Part shown: in pieces, positions 43,832 through 51,882 of the stretch | Position numbering within the stretch: the first letter of the stretch is position 1 | Layout of the letters: every line of letters begins with the position of its first letter | Assembly (NCBI RefSeq): GCF_000764205.1 | Contig: NZ_JQDZ01000072.1 | Location: 1-51,882 of the forward strand | DNA: 51,882 nt | DNA from: Thalassotalea sp. ND16A | GTDB lineage: Bacteria; Pseudomonadota; Gammaproteobacteria; Enterobacterales; Alteromonadaceae | Reading direction: 5' to 3' | Made by a program: the position numbers and the translations under genes | The notes under the pieces: generated by a model | Databases searched by the model: none | What the model was told of the DNA's origin: nothing | The model's input: the letters and a program-made list of their open reading frames with translations, nothing else

Positions 43832-45052
43832 ATGAAAGGCCAAATTAAAAGGATTTTAATAGTATCTGAATATTTTTATCCTGAAGAGTTTAAAATCAAT
43901 GATGTAGTGATTGATTTGGTAGATAAGGGGTATGAAGTAGACGTTATAACTACGAATCCAACTTACCCTTTTGGAAAAGTTTTTGACGGAAGAAAAAATA
44001 CTTGGTTTTCGAAAGATAAATACTTTGGTGCTGACATTTACAGAGTAAAAGCTGTTACAGGATATAAAACAAGTACTTTCAAAAAGTTGTTGAAATACTT
44101 TAATTTTATGGTCCTTGCTTCTATTTTTTGTTTAAAACATCATAAAAGATATGATGCGGTACTTGGATATGATGTAGGTGCGTTAACGGGAATGTTACCA
44201 GCAGCCTTGTTAAAAAAGTTTTTTGGAAAAAAAGTGACTCTTTGGGTTCAAGATATATGGCCTGATAGTGTCTATGCATTTGGATTTAAAAAATCTCGAT
44301 TATTGACCTTTTGTTTAGATAATTTTGTAAAGTTCGTTTATCGACATAGCTCAAACTTTGCAATATCTTGTCCCGGCTTTGAAGATAAAGTTAATAAATA
44401 TTGTTCTTCAAAGAAAGAGATTCGATTCGTCCCTAATTGGGCAGAGAGCACTGAAAAGGACGGAGATGAATTTCAGTTTTTAAATTCTAATACTGATAAG
44501 GTTGTTCAATTTACCTTTGCAGGAAATATAGGGAAATTTCAAAATTTAGAAAATGTCATCATTGGATTCTCCCTACTACCAAGCGAACTAGTAGAAAGAG
44601 CACAATTGAACATCATTGGGGATGGTTCAAATTTAGTTAATTTACAAAAATTAGTCGAGAGGAAGTCGATTGACAATGTAATTTTTCATGGTAGAAAGCC
44701 GAGTACAGCTATGCCTAGTTATTATAAAGGAAGTGATGTATTAATAATTTCCTTAATTGATGAACCTATTTTTTCATTAACCATACCATCCAAATTTCAG
44801 ACATATTTAGCTGCAGGCAAACCTATTTTCTCGATAATGGAAGGGGAGGTTTCCGAGTTGGTGATCGCTAACCAACTTGGACTAATTGCCAGTCCCGCGC
44901 AAGTTGATGCAATATCAGAACAGTTTGCTAATTTCATTAAAATGGAAGAAGAAACTAAAAAACAATATGGTTTTAATGGTTCAAATGTTGCGGATACCTT
45001 ATTCCATAAGGGCTCAGCATTGAATAATCTTGAGAATTTATTATGCAAATAA
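43832..45052 (+). CDS. wbuB: WbuB-like glycosyltransferase
   Basis: The 406-residue GT4 enzyme has ILIVSEYFYPEEFKINDV at the start and TTNPTYPFGKVF and LWVQDIWPDSVYAFG, all characteristic of WbuB. WbuB follows fnlABC in several O-antigen clusters and is assigned as the L-FucNAc transferase. Donor-side motifs include FTFAGNIGKFQNLENVI. In this context it probably adds the L-QuiNAc or L-FucNAc made by the three genes before it. It overlaps the next gene by 10 bases. Confidence 0.85.
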   Translation: MKGQIKRILIVSEYFYPEEFKINDVVIDLVDKGYEVDVITTNPTYPFGKVFDGRKNTWFSKDKYFGADIYRVKAVTGYKTSTFKKLLKYFNFMVLASIFCLKHHKRYDAVLGYDVGALTGMLPAALLKKFFGKKVTLWVQDIWPDSVYAFGFKKSRLLTFCLDNFVKFVYRHSSNFAISCPGFEDKVNKYCSSKKEIRFVPNWAESTEKDGDEFQFLNSNTDKVVQFTFAGNIGKFQNLENVIIGFSLLPSELVERAQLNIIGDGSNLVNLQKLVERKSIDNVIFHGRKPSTAMPSYYKGSDVLIISLIDEPIFSLTIPSKFQTYLAAGKPIFSIMEGEVSELVIANQLGLIASPAQVDAISEQFANFIKMEEETKKQYGFNGSNVADTLFHKGSALNNLENLLCK

Positions 45053-45996
45053 TAGTTACCGGTGCTAATGGCTTCGTTGGTTTGCCATTGTTACACAAGT
45101 TAATAGAAAGTAATCATAAGGTGATTCCAGTAGTAAGACATCATGTCTCGTTCAACGGGAGTCTTAGTCCGTTTATAATTGATAGCCTTACTTCTACTAA
45201 CGATTGGTCTAAGGCTTTAGTTGATGTTGATATCGTAATTCATAGCGCTGCTCGCGTGCATGTAATGAATGACATAGCATCAAACCCTTTAGAAGAATTT
45301 AGAGAAGTTAATACTCGTGCAACGTTAAATTTAGCAAAGCAGGCTTCAGAAGCCGGTGTTAAACGTTTTATATTTATTAGTTCTATAAAAGCTGGCGGTG
45401 AAAATAGTCGGTTAGGCTGTCCGCTATCTGAAAGTAGAGAGTACACCCCAGAAGATCCATACGGCTTATCTAAGTATGAAGCTGAACAACAATTATTAGA
45501 GCTAGCAAAGAACTCCAAAATGGAAGTTGTTATTATTCGTCCAACTTTAATTTATGGCCCGGGTGTTAAAGCTAATTTTGAAACAATGATGAAATGGGCC
45601 TCTAAGCCCATACCATTGCCATTTGGTGCGATTAACAATAAACGAAGCTTAGTTTCAATTGATAATTTAATTTCATTAATTGAGGTTTGCTTAACTCACC
45701 CTAAAGCTAAAAATCAAATATTTTATGTTAATGATGGTAATGATTTATCAACTAGCGATTTATTAATAAAATTATATAAAAGCTTTAAGAATAGAACCCC
45801 TTTAATTCCCGTGCCTGCGAATATTATTAAACTACTTTTTAAATTAATTGGAAAAAGTGATTATTCAGATAGGTTGCTTGGCTCGTTACAAGTCGATATT
45901 TCAAAAGCTAAAACATTGCTAAACTGGGAGCCGCCATATTCTGTAGACGAGAGTATAGACAAAACAGTTAAGCACTTTATAGAAAGTAGAAAATAA
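45043..45996 (+). CDS. NAD-dependent epimerase/reductase (extended SDR)
   Basis: The 317-residue SDR has GANGFVG at about 7-13, FISSIKAGGE, the catalytic YGLSK (Tyr-X3-Lys, about 142-146) and VIIRPTLIYGPGVKANF. This matches the WbpV/WreQ-like and UDP-hexose 4-epimerase group often placed just before the initiating transferase. It probably makes the first sugar of the repeat unit, such as UDP-QuiNAc by 4-keto reduction, but the substrate cannot be told from sequence. Start is inside the end of the transferase gene. Confidence 0.75.
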   Translation: MQIIVTGANGFVGLPLLHKLIESNHKVIPVVRHHVSFNGSLSPFIIDSLTSTNDWSKALVDVDIVIHSAARVHVMNDIASNPLEEFREVNTRATLNLAKQASEAGVKRFIFISSIKAGGENSRLGCPLSESREYTPEDPYGLSKYEAEQQLLELAKNSKMEVVIIRPTLIYGPGVKANFETMMKWASKPIPLPFGAINNKRSLVSIDNLISLIEVCLTHPKAKNQIFYVNDGNDLSTSDLLIKLYKSFKNRTPLIPVPANIIKLLFKLIGKSDYSDRLLGSLQVDISKAKTLLNWEPPYSVDESIDKTVKHFIESRK

Positions 45997-46000
45997 TTAG

Positions 46001-46684
46001 ATGATAAAAGTTATATTAGTTGTTGTTGCCCATCCAGATGATGAAATTCTTGGCTTTGGTGCAACAGGCGCAAAATTAGTAAAAGAAGGTTGGAAGGTTC
46101 AACCTATAATTCTTTGTGGTAATGTCGATGTGCGCCATAAGCGCCCAAGCGATGATGAACTATATAAAGACATGATTGCTGCCAATAAAGTCGTTGGCTT
46201 TGAAGAACCTGTTTTAGGAAACTTTCCTAATATTCGAATGAATAATGTTGATCATTTAGATATTGTTCAGTTTATTGAAACGCAAATCTTAGAGTTTAAA
46301 CCTGAGCGTATATTCACTCATCATCCAGCAGATTTAAATGACGATCACTGTCAAATTGCTAAGGCATGTATGGCAGCTAGTCGTTACTACCAGAGACGTG
46401 ATGATATTCCATCGTTAAAGTCATTAAGTTTTGTTGAAATTCAATCTGCGACAGATTGGGGTTTTGAAGCCTCTGGCGATAGCTTTAAACCAAATCATTA
46501 TGTTGAAGTAACAGAAGAGATCGAGTTAAAACTAGAAGCGCTTGCTTGTTACCGTAATGTGATGCGTGATTTCCCACACCCAAGAAGTGTTGAAGCAGTA
46601 AAAGGCTTAGCAGCGTATCGTGGTGGTCAAAGTGGTCAAAAATACTCTGAAGCGTTTCAAACTATCTTTCAGCAAGGGTTTTAA
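46001..46684 (+). CDS. PIG-L family N-deacetylase
   Basis: The 227-residue protein has the zinc motif AHPDDE at residues 10-15 and HHPADLNDDHCQ at about 107-118, the full PIG-L/LmbE metal site. Members remove acetyl from N-acetylhexosamine residues of lipids, cofactors or nucleotide sugars. There is no signal peptide, so it acts in the cytoplasm. It stands two genes before a formyltransferase, which would need a free amine; the deacetylase could provide it. Confidence 0.88.
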   Translation: MIKVILVVVAHPDDEILGFGATGAKLVKEGWKVQPIILCGNVDVRHKRPSDDELYKDMIAANKVVGFEEPVLGNFPNIRMNNVDHLDIVQFIETQILEFKPERIFTHHPADLNDDHCQIAKACMAASRYYQRRDDIPSLKSLSFVEIQSATDWGFEASGDSFKPNHYVEVTEEIELKLEALACYRNVMRDFPHPRSVEAVKGLAAYRGGQSGQKYSEAFQTIFQQGF

Positions 46685-46686
46685 TT

Positions 46687-47256
46687 GTGTTTTATAAAAG
46701 TATTGGTAAGCGTTTATTAGACTTTTTTATTGTCTTTAGTGCTGTAGTTGTTTTGTCGCCATTAATTTTATTAGTGGCGCTTCTTATTAAAGTATTTGAT
46801 CCAGGTCCTATTATCTTTAAACAAAGTAGGATCGGTAAAAACGGTGAAGCATTTAAGTTTTATAAATTTAGAAGTATGCCGGTTAATACTGGTGATTTAG
46901 CATCTGATGAAGTAGGTCAGGTTAAAATTACTTGGGTTGGTAAAGTTATACGTCGCACAAATATTGATGAGCTGCCTCAGCTATTTAATGTTTTAAAAGG
47001 TGATATGAGTATTGTAGGACCGCGTCCTCCAATAGGCTCTCAGGACGAGTTAATTGAACTTCGCCGAGAAAACGGTGCATTACAATGTTTACCTGGTTTA
47101 ACTGGTTTAGCACAAGTTAATTCATTTGATGGTATGACTGTTCCTGAGAAGGCCACATTTGATGGTAAATACGCAGAGAAAGTGTCATTTTTTACAGACG
47201 TAAAGATTATTCTTAATACGTTTTTATACCTTTTACGTCCACCACCAGTTTATTAA
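46687..47256 (+). CDS. Initiating phosphoglycosyl transferase (PglC-like, short form)
   Basis: The 189-residue protein starts KSIGKRLLDFFIVF, has a single re-entrant hydrophobic helix (about 12-34) and then DPGPIIFKQSRIGKNG. FKFYKFRSM and DELPQLFNVLKGDMSIVGPRPP follow, the standard bacterial sugar transferase motifs. Length equals the minimal monotopic PGT (PglC type) without the WbaP/WcaJ membrane extension. It transfers a phospho-sugar to undecaprenyl phosphate and so starts repeat-unit assembly. Start is GTG, 2 bases after the preceding stop, with AAGGG upstream. Confidence 0.92.
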   Translation: MFYKSIGKRLLDFFIVFSAVVVLSPLILLVALLIKVFDPGPIIFKQSRIGKNGEAFKFYKFRSMPVNTGDLASDEVGQVKITWVGKVIRRTNIDELPQLFNVLKGDMSIVGPRPPIGSQDELIELRRENGALQCLPGLTGLAQVNSFDGMTVPEKATFDGKYAEKVSFFTDVKIILNTFLYLLRPPPVY

Positions 47257-47265
47257 GGATTAATA

Positions 47266-48087
47266 ATGAAGTTAGCATTTGTAACTTGCGTACAGTTAGG
47301 CTTGTCGTGTATGGAAGCCCTTTATGAAGCAGGTGGAGAACTCGTTCAAGCGTTTACATTAGAAGATGACCGTGCGGTAAATAAGTCTGGTCGTGTTTAT
47401 ATTGACAAATTCTGTAAAGAACATTCGATTGATTTATTTAAGTTGAATCATGTAAACGATCAAGAAGTGATCAATATCATCAAAGAGAAAGAAATTGATT
47501 GGTTATTTATTATCGGTTGGTCTCAAATTGCTGGTAAAGAATTACTTGATGCACCTAAAAAAGGCGTATTAGGTATGCACCCAACTTTGCTACCTGTAGG
47601 CAGAGGAAGAGCTGCTATTCCTTGGGCAATTATTAAAGGCTTAGAAGAAACAGGTGTAACATTATTTAAATTAGATGAAGGCGTTGATACTGGACCTATT
47701 TTAGATCAGCAAGTGATTAAACTTGATGACGAGATGGATTCGAGCAAATTGTATGATTTGGTTGATCATGCGCATATTCAACTCATGAGTAAAGTGACAC
47801 CACATATTTTGCAAGATACTGTAGAAATGAAAGTTCAAGACGAATCTAAAGCTACAGAGTGGTATGGTAGAAAGCCAGAAGACGGAGCTATTGATTTAAA
47901 TGGTTCGGTTGTTGATGCTGATAGGTTAATTAGAGCTGTTACTTCACCATACCCAGGAGCATTTACATTCATTGATAATGAAAAATATGTGATATGGAGA
48001 GCTCAAAAGGTTGATAAACCAACATCAAACTTATGCCTAGAGTTTTCTGATGGTGTTCTTGAGTGTCTAAATTGGGAAAAGGTTTAA
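47266..48087 (+). CDS. Formyltransferase-family protein, probable sugar N-formyltransferase
   Basis: The 273-residue protein has the formyl_trans_N core GMHPTLLPVGRGRAAIPWAI with His105 and a later GVDTGP with Asp141, plus a C-terminal FMT-like domain from about 205 (DRLIRAVTSPYPGAF). These enzymes move formyl from N10-formyl-THF to an amine. The usual catalytic triad is Asn-X-His and Asp; here the Asn position is Gly103. No aminotransferase gene is in the window, so the amine may come from the PIG-L deacetylase. Good AAGGA site. Confidence 0.75.
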   Translation: MKLAFVTCVQLGLSCMEALYEAGGELVQAFTLEDDRAVNKSGRVYIDKFCKEHSIDLFKLNHVNDQEVINIIKEKEIDWLFIIGWSQIAGKELLDAPKKGVLGMHPTLLPVGRGRAAIPWAIIKGLEETGVTLFKLDEGVDTGPILDQQVIKLDDEMDSSKLYDLVDHAHIQLMSKVTPHILQDTVEMKVQDESKATEWYGRKPEDGAIDLNGSVVDADRLIRAVTSPYPGAFTFIDNEKYVIWRAQKVDKPTSNLCLEFSDGVLECLNWEKV

Positions 48088-48091
48088 TTCG

Positions 48092-48676
48092 ATGACAAGC
48101 TCTTTAATTATTGTTGGTGCTGGTGGTCATGGGCAGGCTGTTGCCGATTTAGCCGAGTCGACAGGTGAGTATGAAGAAATTTGTTTTGTGGATGATTGTT
48201 TTCCTGAAAGAAATAAGGCCCTAGGTAAAGATATCGTTGCTAAAACTGAATCATTATTTACAGAAGAATTAGAGTTTAATGCTGTGTTTGTGGCTATTGG
48301 TAACAATAAAATTCGAAAGGCAATTATCGAGCGTATTAAGGACTCTGAATTATCGTTAGTAAGCTTAATTCATCCAAATGCACGGTTAAGTAAATACGCG
48401 GAAGTAGATGATGGCGTTGCAGTAATGGCGGGGGCTGTTGTTGGCACTAATGCTAGGTTGAAACTAGGCGCATTGGTTAACGCTAACGCAACTGTTGATC
48501 ATGATTGTGTGTTACATGAATATGCCCATATTGGTGTCGGTGTACAACTAGCTGGTGGTGTTGAAGTAGCTTCAGGATCTTGGATGCAAGCTGGCAGTTG
48601 TGCTGGGTATTTTGTGAAAACGGAAGAAGGTGTAGTTTATCCGCCTGGAACTACGTTAATAAAGGACAAAAGTTAA
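48092..48676 (+). CDS. PglD-like sugar N/O-acetyltransferase
   Basis: The 194-residue protein has the PglD N-terminal domain ([19 protein letters not shown]) and a hexapeptide beta-helix from about 95. [20 protein letters not shown] carries the catalytic-type His. In PglD it acetylates the 4-amino group of a UDP-sugar; O-acetylation is also known for NeuD relatives. It belongs to the same tight operon, 4 bases after the formyltransferase. It resembles the acyltransferase at 8336 in architecture, but the two are divergent in sequence. Confidence 0.82.
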   Translation: MTSSLIIVGAGGHGQAVADLAESTGEYEEICFVDDCFPERNKALGKDIVAKTESLFTEELEFNAVFVAIGNNKIRKAIIERIKDSELSLVSLIHPNARLSKYAEVDDGVAVMAGAVVGTNARLKLGALVNANATVDHDCVLHEYAHIGVGVQLAGGVEVASGSWMQAGSCAGYFVKTEEGVVYPPGTTLIKDKS

Positions 48677-48677
48677 T

Positions 48678-49844
48678 ATGAAAATAGCAGTTGCCGGTAC
48701 AGGCTATGTAGGTCTTTCTAATGCGATGTTGCTTGCACAACACAATGAAGTTGTAGCTGTAGATATTGTTGAAGAAAAAGTTGGTATGTTAAACGATGGT
48801 AAATCACCAATTGTTGACGTTGAGATTTCAGATTTTTTATCGAATAAAGATTTAAACTTCAAAGCAACACTAGATAAGCATGAAGCTTATTCAGGTGCTG
48901 ATTTTGTTATTATATCTACGCCTACTGATTATGACCCTGTAACGAATTATTTTGATACGTCATCCGTTGAAGCTGTTATTCGTGATGTTATGGAAATTAA
49001 TCCATCTGCTTGTATGGTGATTAAGTCAACTGTGCCTGTTGGTTACACGCGTCGTATTCGTGAAGAGTTTGGATGTGAAGGGCTTATTTTCTCTCCCGAA
49101 TTCTTACGTGAAGGTAAGGCTTTATACGATAACTTACATCCTTCTCGTATTATTGTTGGTGAAGACTCTGAAAGAGGTAGAGTTTTTGCTGGCTTGCTTG
49201 CAGAAGGAGCAGTTAAGGAAAATATTGAGCAGTTATTTATTCGCTCAACTGAAGCTGAAGCGGTAAAACTTTTTTCAAATACTTATTTAGCGATGAGAGT
49301 GGCATACTTTAATGAATTGGATTCTTATGCAGAAGTACACGATTTAGACTCTCGCTCTATTATTGACGGTGTTAGTTTAGACCCTCGTATAGGGGGCCAT
49401 TACAATAACCCGTCATTTGGTTATGGTGGTTATTGTCTACCTAAAGATACAAAGCAACTGTTAGCTAACTATCAAGACGTGCCTAATAATATGATCCAAG
49501 CTATTGTAGAAGCGAATAGAACACGTAAAGATTTTGTTGCTGATTCTATTATCTCTAAGAACCCTAAGGTCGTTGGTATCTTTCGATTAATTATGAAATC
49601 TGGTTCTGATAACTTTAGAGCATCTTCGATACAGGGCATCATGAAACGCTTAAAGGCTAAAGGCATTGAAGTGGTTGTATATGAGCCAGTATTTGAAGGT
49701 GATGCCTTTTTTCAATCGCGTGTGATTAAAAACTTTGATGAATTTAAGACTTTATCAGATGTAATCGTATCTAATCGTTTAGTTGAAGAATTAGATGATG
49801 TTAGTGCTAAAGTTTATACGCGGGACCTGTTTGGAAGTGATTGA
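48678..49844 (+). CDS. ugd: UDP-glucose 6-dehydrogenase
   Basis: The 388-residue protein has the NAD motif [12 protein letters not shown] at about 5-16, [22 protein letters not shown] and the catalytic [14 protein letters not shown] with Cys253. It oxidises UDP-glucose to UDP-glucuronate in two steps, so uronic acid is a likely constituent of the polymer. Length and motifs match the Ugd form of gammaproteobacterial O-antigen and capsule loci. AAAGGA precedes the ATG. It ends the tight operon. Confidence 0.93.
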   Translation: MKIAVAGTGYVGLSNAMLLAQHNEVVAVDIVEEKVGMLNDGKSPIVDVEISDFLSNKDLNFKATLDKHEAYSGADFVIISTPTDYDPVTNYFDTSSVEAVIRDVMEINPSACMVIKSTVPVGYTRRIREEFGCEGLIFSPEFLREGKALYDNLHPSRIIVGEDSERGRVFAGLLAEGAVKENIEQLFIRSTEAEAVKLFSNTYLAMRVAYFNELDSYAEVHDLDSRSIIDGVSLDPRIGGHYNNPSFGYGGYCLPKDTKQLLANYQDVPNNMIQAIVEANRTRKDFVADSIISKNPKVVGIFRLIMKSGSDNFRASSIQGIMKRLKAKGIEVVVYEPVFEGDAFFQSRVIKNFDEFKTLSDVIVSNRLVEELDDVSAKVYTRDLFGSD

Positions 49845-49895
49845 TTACTCAGGCTATTTATAAATTGTAGTTTAGGCCAGACCGCTCATATTAAC

Positions 49896-49930
49896 ACCTC
49901 TTAGTTTTACATATTATAAAGCTAAGAGTT
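49896..49930 (+). terminator. Stem-loop after ugd, possible terminator
   Basis: ACCTCTTAGTTTTA pairs imperfectly with TATAAAGCTAAGAGTT over about 14 of 17 positions, centred near 49913, 50 bases after the ugd stop. There is no clean U-tract, so termination is uncertain. Confidence 0.35.
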
Positions 49931-50044
49931 GTCTGTTACCACTATTCCCCAATCGAATTGGTATACAGAGGGTATTAAAAATGCCAGCTTAAACACATCT
50001 CATTTCGAATTCATTCGTGGATTCTGCCATACAGTTTATTTTTA

Positions 50045-50058
50045 TTAGAATATTCTAA
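50045..50058. promoter_or_regulatory. 14-bp perfect palindrome in the acyltransferase leader
   Basis: TTAGAATATTCTAA is self-complementary and lies immediately before the AGGAG ribosome-binding site (about 50063-50067). It could be an operator or chance in AT-rich DNA. Confidence 0.25.
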
Positions 50059-50074
50059 CCTTTAGGAGAAGTAA

Positions 50075-51148
50075 ATGTTTTTACAATCAATAGCAAATTT
50101 TAGAGCTATAGCAATAATTCTGATTGTAATGGGGCATCTTTATAGTTATGGTTTTGTTTCTGAAGACCAAGTTTCATCGACCTTAAAAATTATTATAACG
50201 GGCAATACTGCATTATTTGTATTCATTTCTGGGTTTATGTTTCATAGTGTTTTTTACTCAAGATTTGAGTATAAAAGGTTCATGATAAATAAATTTAAGA
50301 ACATTATTGTACCATATTTTATTCTGGCGACTATTGCGGTACTTCTTTTGTATAATACGAGCAGTGGTTTTTTTTCAACTGATGTAGTGTATGAAAAAGG
50401 TATATTATTCGAAGGTGATGATAGTAATTTAGTTGTATTTATAAAATACTTTATTACAGGCAAATTTTTAATGGCCTATTGGTATATACCATTCGTAATA
50501 CTGATTTTTTTTATGTCCAATCTTCATTATAAATTTATTAATATCAGTATTAAATATCAGATATTAATTATTACACTATTATCTGTTATATCAATTTTCA
50601 TTCATAGACCCACAGCAAATGCAAACCCCCTTCAAGCATTAGTTTATTATACGCCTATTTATTTAATTGGTATTTTTACATCTATAAATGCGGATGTAAT
50701 TAAGGAGCGTTTTGGAAATAAGTTAATATTATTATTATTAATTGTTATTGTGATTGCTATTGTTCAATATTATACAGATCATATAGATAATTATACTAAA
50801 TCGATGTTTGAGTATGGCGGTTTTGACTTGATGTTTATTCAAAAAGTTTTTTTGTGTGTATATTTATATTTACTACTAGAAAAGTTCAGCTTTAACTATC
50901 CTCTTGTTAATGTGATTTCTAATACTAGCTTTGCTATATTTTTTATTCATCCTTGGTTTATTATGGTTTGTGGTAAATTATATGTATTTTTATACGGGGA
51001 GATAGGGGAAAGTGACTATTACTTTAGTTCATTAACCGTGTATTTTATAATGCTTTTCGCTACTTTAAGTTTCTCAGTAGCATCTGCACTACTGGTGAAA
51101 AAGCTTTTTAAGAACGATAAAAGAACAAGATACTTAATAGGCTATTAA
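50075..51148 (+). CDS. Acyltransferase 3 family membrane protein
   Basis: The 357-residue protein has about ten hydrophobic segments. It starts FLQSIANFRAIAIILIVMGHLYSYGF, which carries the family's near-N-terminal R and H residues (RAIAI...GHL). Family members O-acetylate or otherwise acylate surface glycans at the inner membrane. It has its own leader with AGGAG, separate from the ugd operon by 230 bases, and is AT-rich like the Wzx/Wzy block. Donor and acceptor are unknown. Confidence 0.82.
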   Translation: MFLQSIANFRAIAIILIVMGHLYSYGFVSEDQVSSTLKIIITGNTALFVFISGFMFHSVFYSRFEYKRFMINKFKNIIVPYFILATIAVLLLYNTSSGFFSTDVVYEKGILFEGDDSNLVVFIKYFITGKFLMAYWYIPFVILIFFMSNLHYKFINISIKYQILIITLLSVISIFIHRPTANANPLQALVYYTPIYLIGIFTSINADVIKERFGNKLILLLLIVIVIAIVQYYTDHIDNYTKSMFEYGGFDLMFIQKVFLCVYLYLLLEKFSFNYPLVNVISNTSFAIFFIHPWFIMVCGKLYVFLYGEIGESDYYFSSLTVYFIMLFATLSFSVASALLVKKLFKNDKRTRYLIGY

Positions 51149-51456
51149 ACTGTCTAACACGTTTGTTAAACTAAATAATTCAGCTTAATCCAAAGACTAC
51201 GTGCCTCATTGCCAAGCAGGTGAATAATATTGAGCAACTGCGACTAGGAAGATGATTTGTAGTTAAATCCTATTAGCTAGATGCATTCGCTTGGGTTTAC
51301 GCTAGTTTTATATGAAAGTCCTAGTAATTGAGGGGTGGCGGATTAAATACTCTCAATAATGTTTAGATAGAAATATTTATTCTAGACAATTTAAACAATG
51401 GGGTGTCAAAATGGTCCGAAACATTGTACCGGCTTTTTCTTTATAATTTGTGTTAT

Positions 51457-51493
51457 CAAAGAGCGCCCAATATTTTTATATTGGGCGCTTTTA
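51457..51493 (+). terminator. Strong, probably bidirectional rho-independent terminator
   Basis: AGCGCCCAATAT (51462-51473) pairs perfectly with ATATTGGGCGCT (51478-51489) across a TTTT loop. AAA precedes and TTT follows, so it can work on both strands. It lies about 310 bases after the acyltransferase and closes the polysaccharide locus. Confidence 0.85.
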
Positions 51494-51781
51494 GTTTGGT
51501 CCTCTAGACGTTTTAATGTTTGGGGACTCTGAAGTTCTCTTTATCATATTTTTGCTTGAAATTATGTTTGTGGCAAATAGGCTTATCATTTGTGTAAGCA
51601 CTAACTTTAACTATTGTTAACGTCGGTCTAAAAGCGCGTTTATTTGCCGAATATCAAAATAGGCAGATCTAACCAATAAAATATCGTTATCTAAAATCAT
51701 CAAAATTAATTAACCGCAGAAAAGTAAATTATCAGGCAAAATAATTGAAGTAGGACTATAACAAGATAAGTCGTTGAGAGC

Positions 51782-51824
51782 GGTATGGCGCATCTTCGAT
51801 TTGACGGTCAATTTGCGCCATACC
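51782..51824. repeat. 11-bp perfect inverted repeat near the right edge
   Basis: GGTATGGCGCA and TGCGCCATACC are exact reverse complements with a 21-base loop. It may be a hairpin or the end of an element that continues outside the window. Confidence 0.5.
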
Positions 51825-51882
51825 TCAACAAACCGTGCATGTGCACGACCCAATTCAAGTGTCGCACAAATTGGGCTTAAGT

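Larger units (their letters stand above)
51149..51882. other. Right-end intergenic 0.73 kb with terminator and hairpins
   Basis: No gene was recognised. Besides the terminator at 51457-51493, there are inverted repeats near the edge: GGTATGGCGCA/TGCGCCATACC (51782-51824, 21-base loop), CGTGCA/TGCACG with 2-base centre (51834-51847) and CCCAATT/AATTGGG (51849-51875). Their function depends on sequence beyond the window. Confidence 0.55.

Noticed and set aside
51826-51882. Group II intron domain V on the minus strand
   Set aside because: AACCGTGCATG resembles one side of domain V, but the opposite strand and tetraloop are missing.

Overview
The window looks like a chromosomal piece of a marine gammaproteobacterium of the Alteromonadales type (Colwellia/Thalassotalea-like). 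This is inferred from the moderately low GC, the Vibrio/Shewanella-like VPS-type export genes and the dense palindromic intergenic repeats; no rRNA or other taxonomic marker is present, so the genus is not proven. Nearly all recognisable genes serve synthesis, polymerisation and export of surface polysaccharide, with accessory modules between them.

Region 1 (1-8971) is one export locus. It has an O-antigen-ligase-like membrane protein, an outer-membrane beta-barrel, a short periplasmic OPX (Wza-like) protein, a Wzc-type tyrosine autokinase, a VpsP-like protein and a NeuD/PglD-type acyltransferase. The order barrel-OPX-kinase-VpsP matches the vpsM-N-O-P arrangement. A ParD-like/RelE toxin-antitoxin module sits inside a repeat array in this locus.

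Region 2 (about 9.0-24.6 kb) is accessory. It holds an AAA ATPase with DUF4143, a convergent AbiEi-like/Fic fusion, an arylsulfotransferase-like lipoprotein, a PqqD-like/HprK-like fusion kinase followed by two tandem nucleotidyltransferase paralogues, a 1150-residue Calx-beta lipoprotein, and a 1.5 kb gene-poor stretch. The kinase-nucleotidyltransferase cassette is the best candidate for an undescribed modification system.

Region 3 (24.6-51.2 kb) is a second, Wzx/Wzy-type locus: Wzb-like phosphatase, an S23 four-helix-bundle protein, full-length lipoprotein Wza, Wzc, Wzx, Wzy, glycosyltransferases, two alpha/alpha-toroid-like proteins, two dehydrogenases, a UDP-L-QuiNAc/L-FucNAc-like pathway (4,6-dehydratase, reductase, 2-epimerase), a WbuB-like transferase, an SDR, a PIG-L deacetylase, a PglC-like initiating transferase, a formyltransferase, a PglD-like acetyltransferase, UDP-glucose dehydrogenase and an acyltransferase. 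From 40.8 to 49.8 kb the genes are nearly back to back, as in one operon. The 30.5-40.8 kb part is visibly more AT-rich and looks like the variable, serotype-determining part.

Two repeat systems mark the first 27 kb. One is a ~92-bp element with GGTTGGCGGG ... CCCGCCAACC ends, about 22 whole or partial copies, whose orientation switches by region. The other is a 7-bp tandem repeat (AGTTCCT) placed in the leaders of the wzb, S23, wza and wzc genes. Neither occurs after about 27.5 kb.
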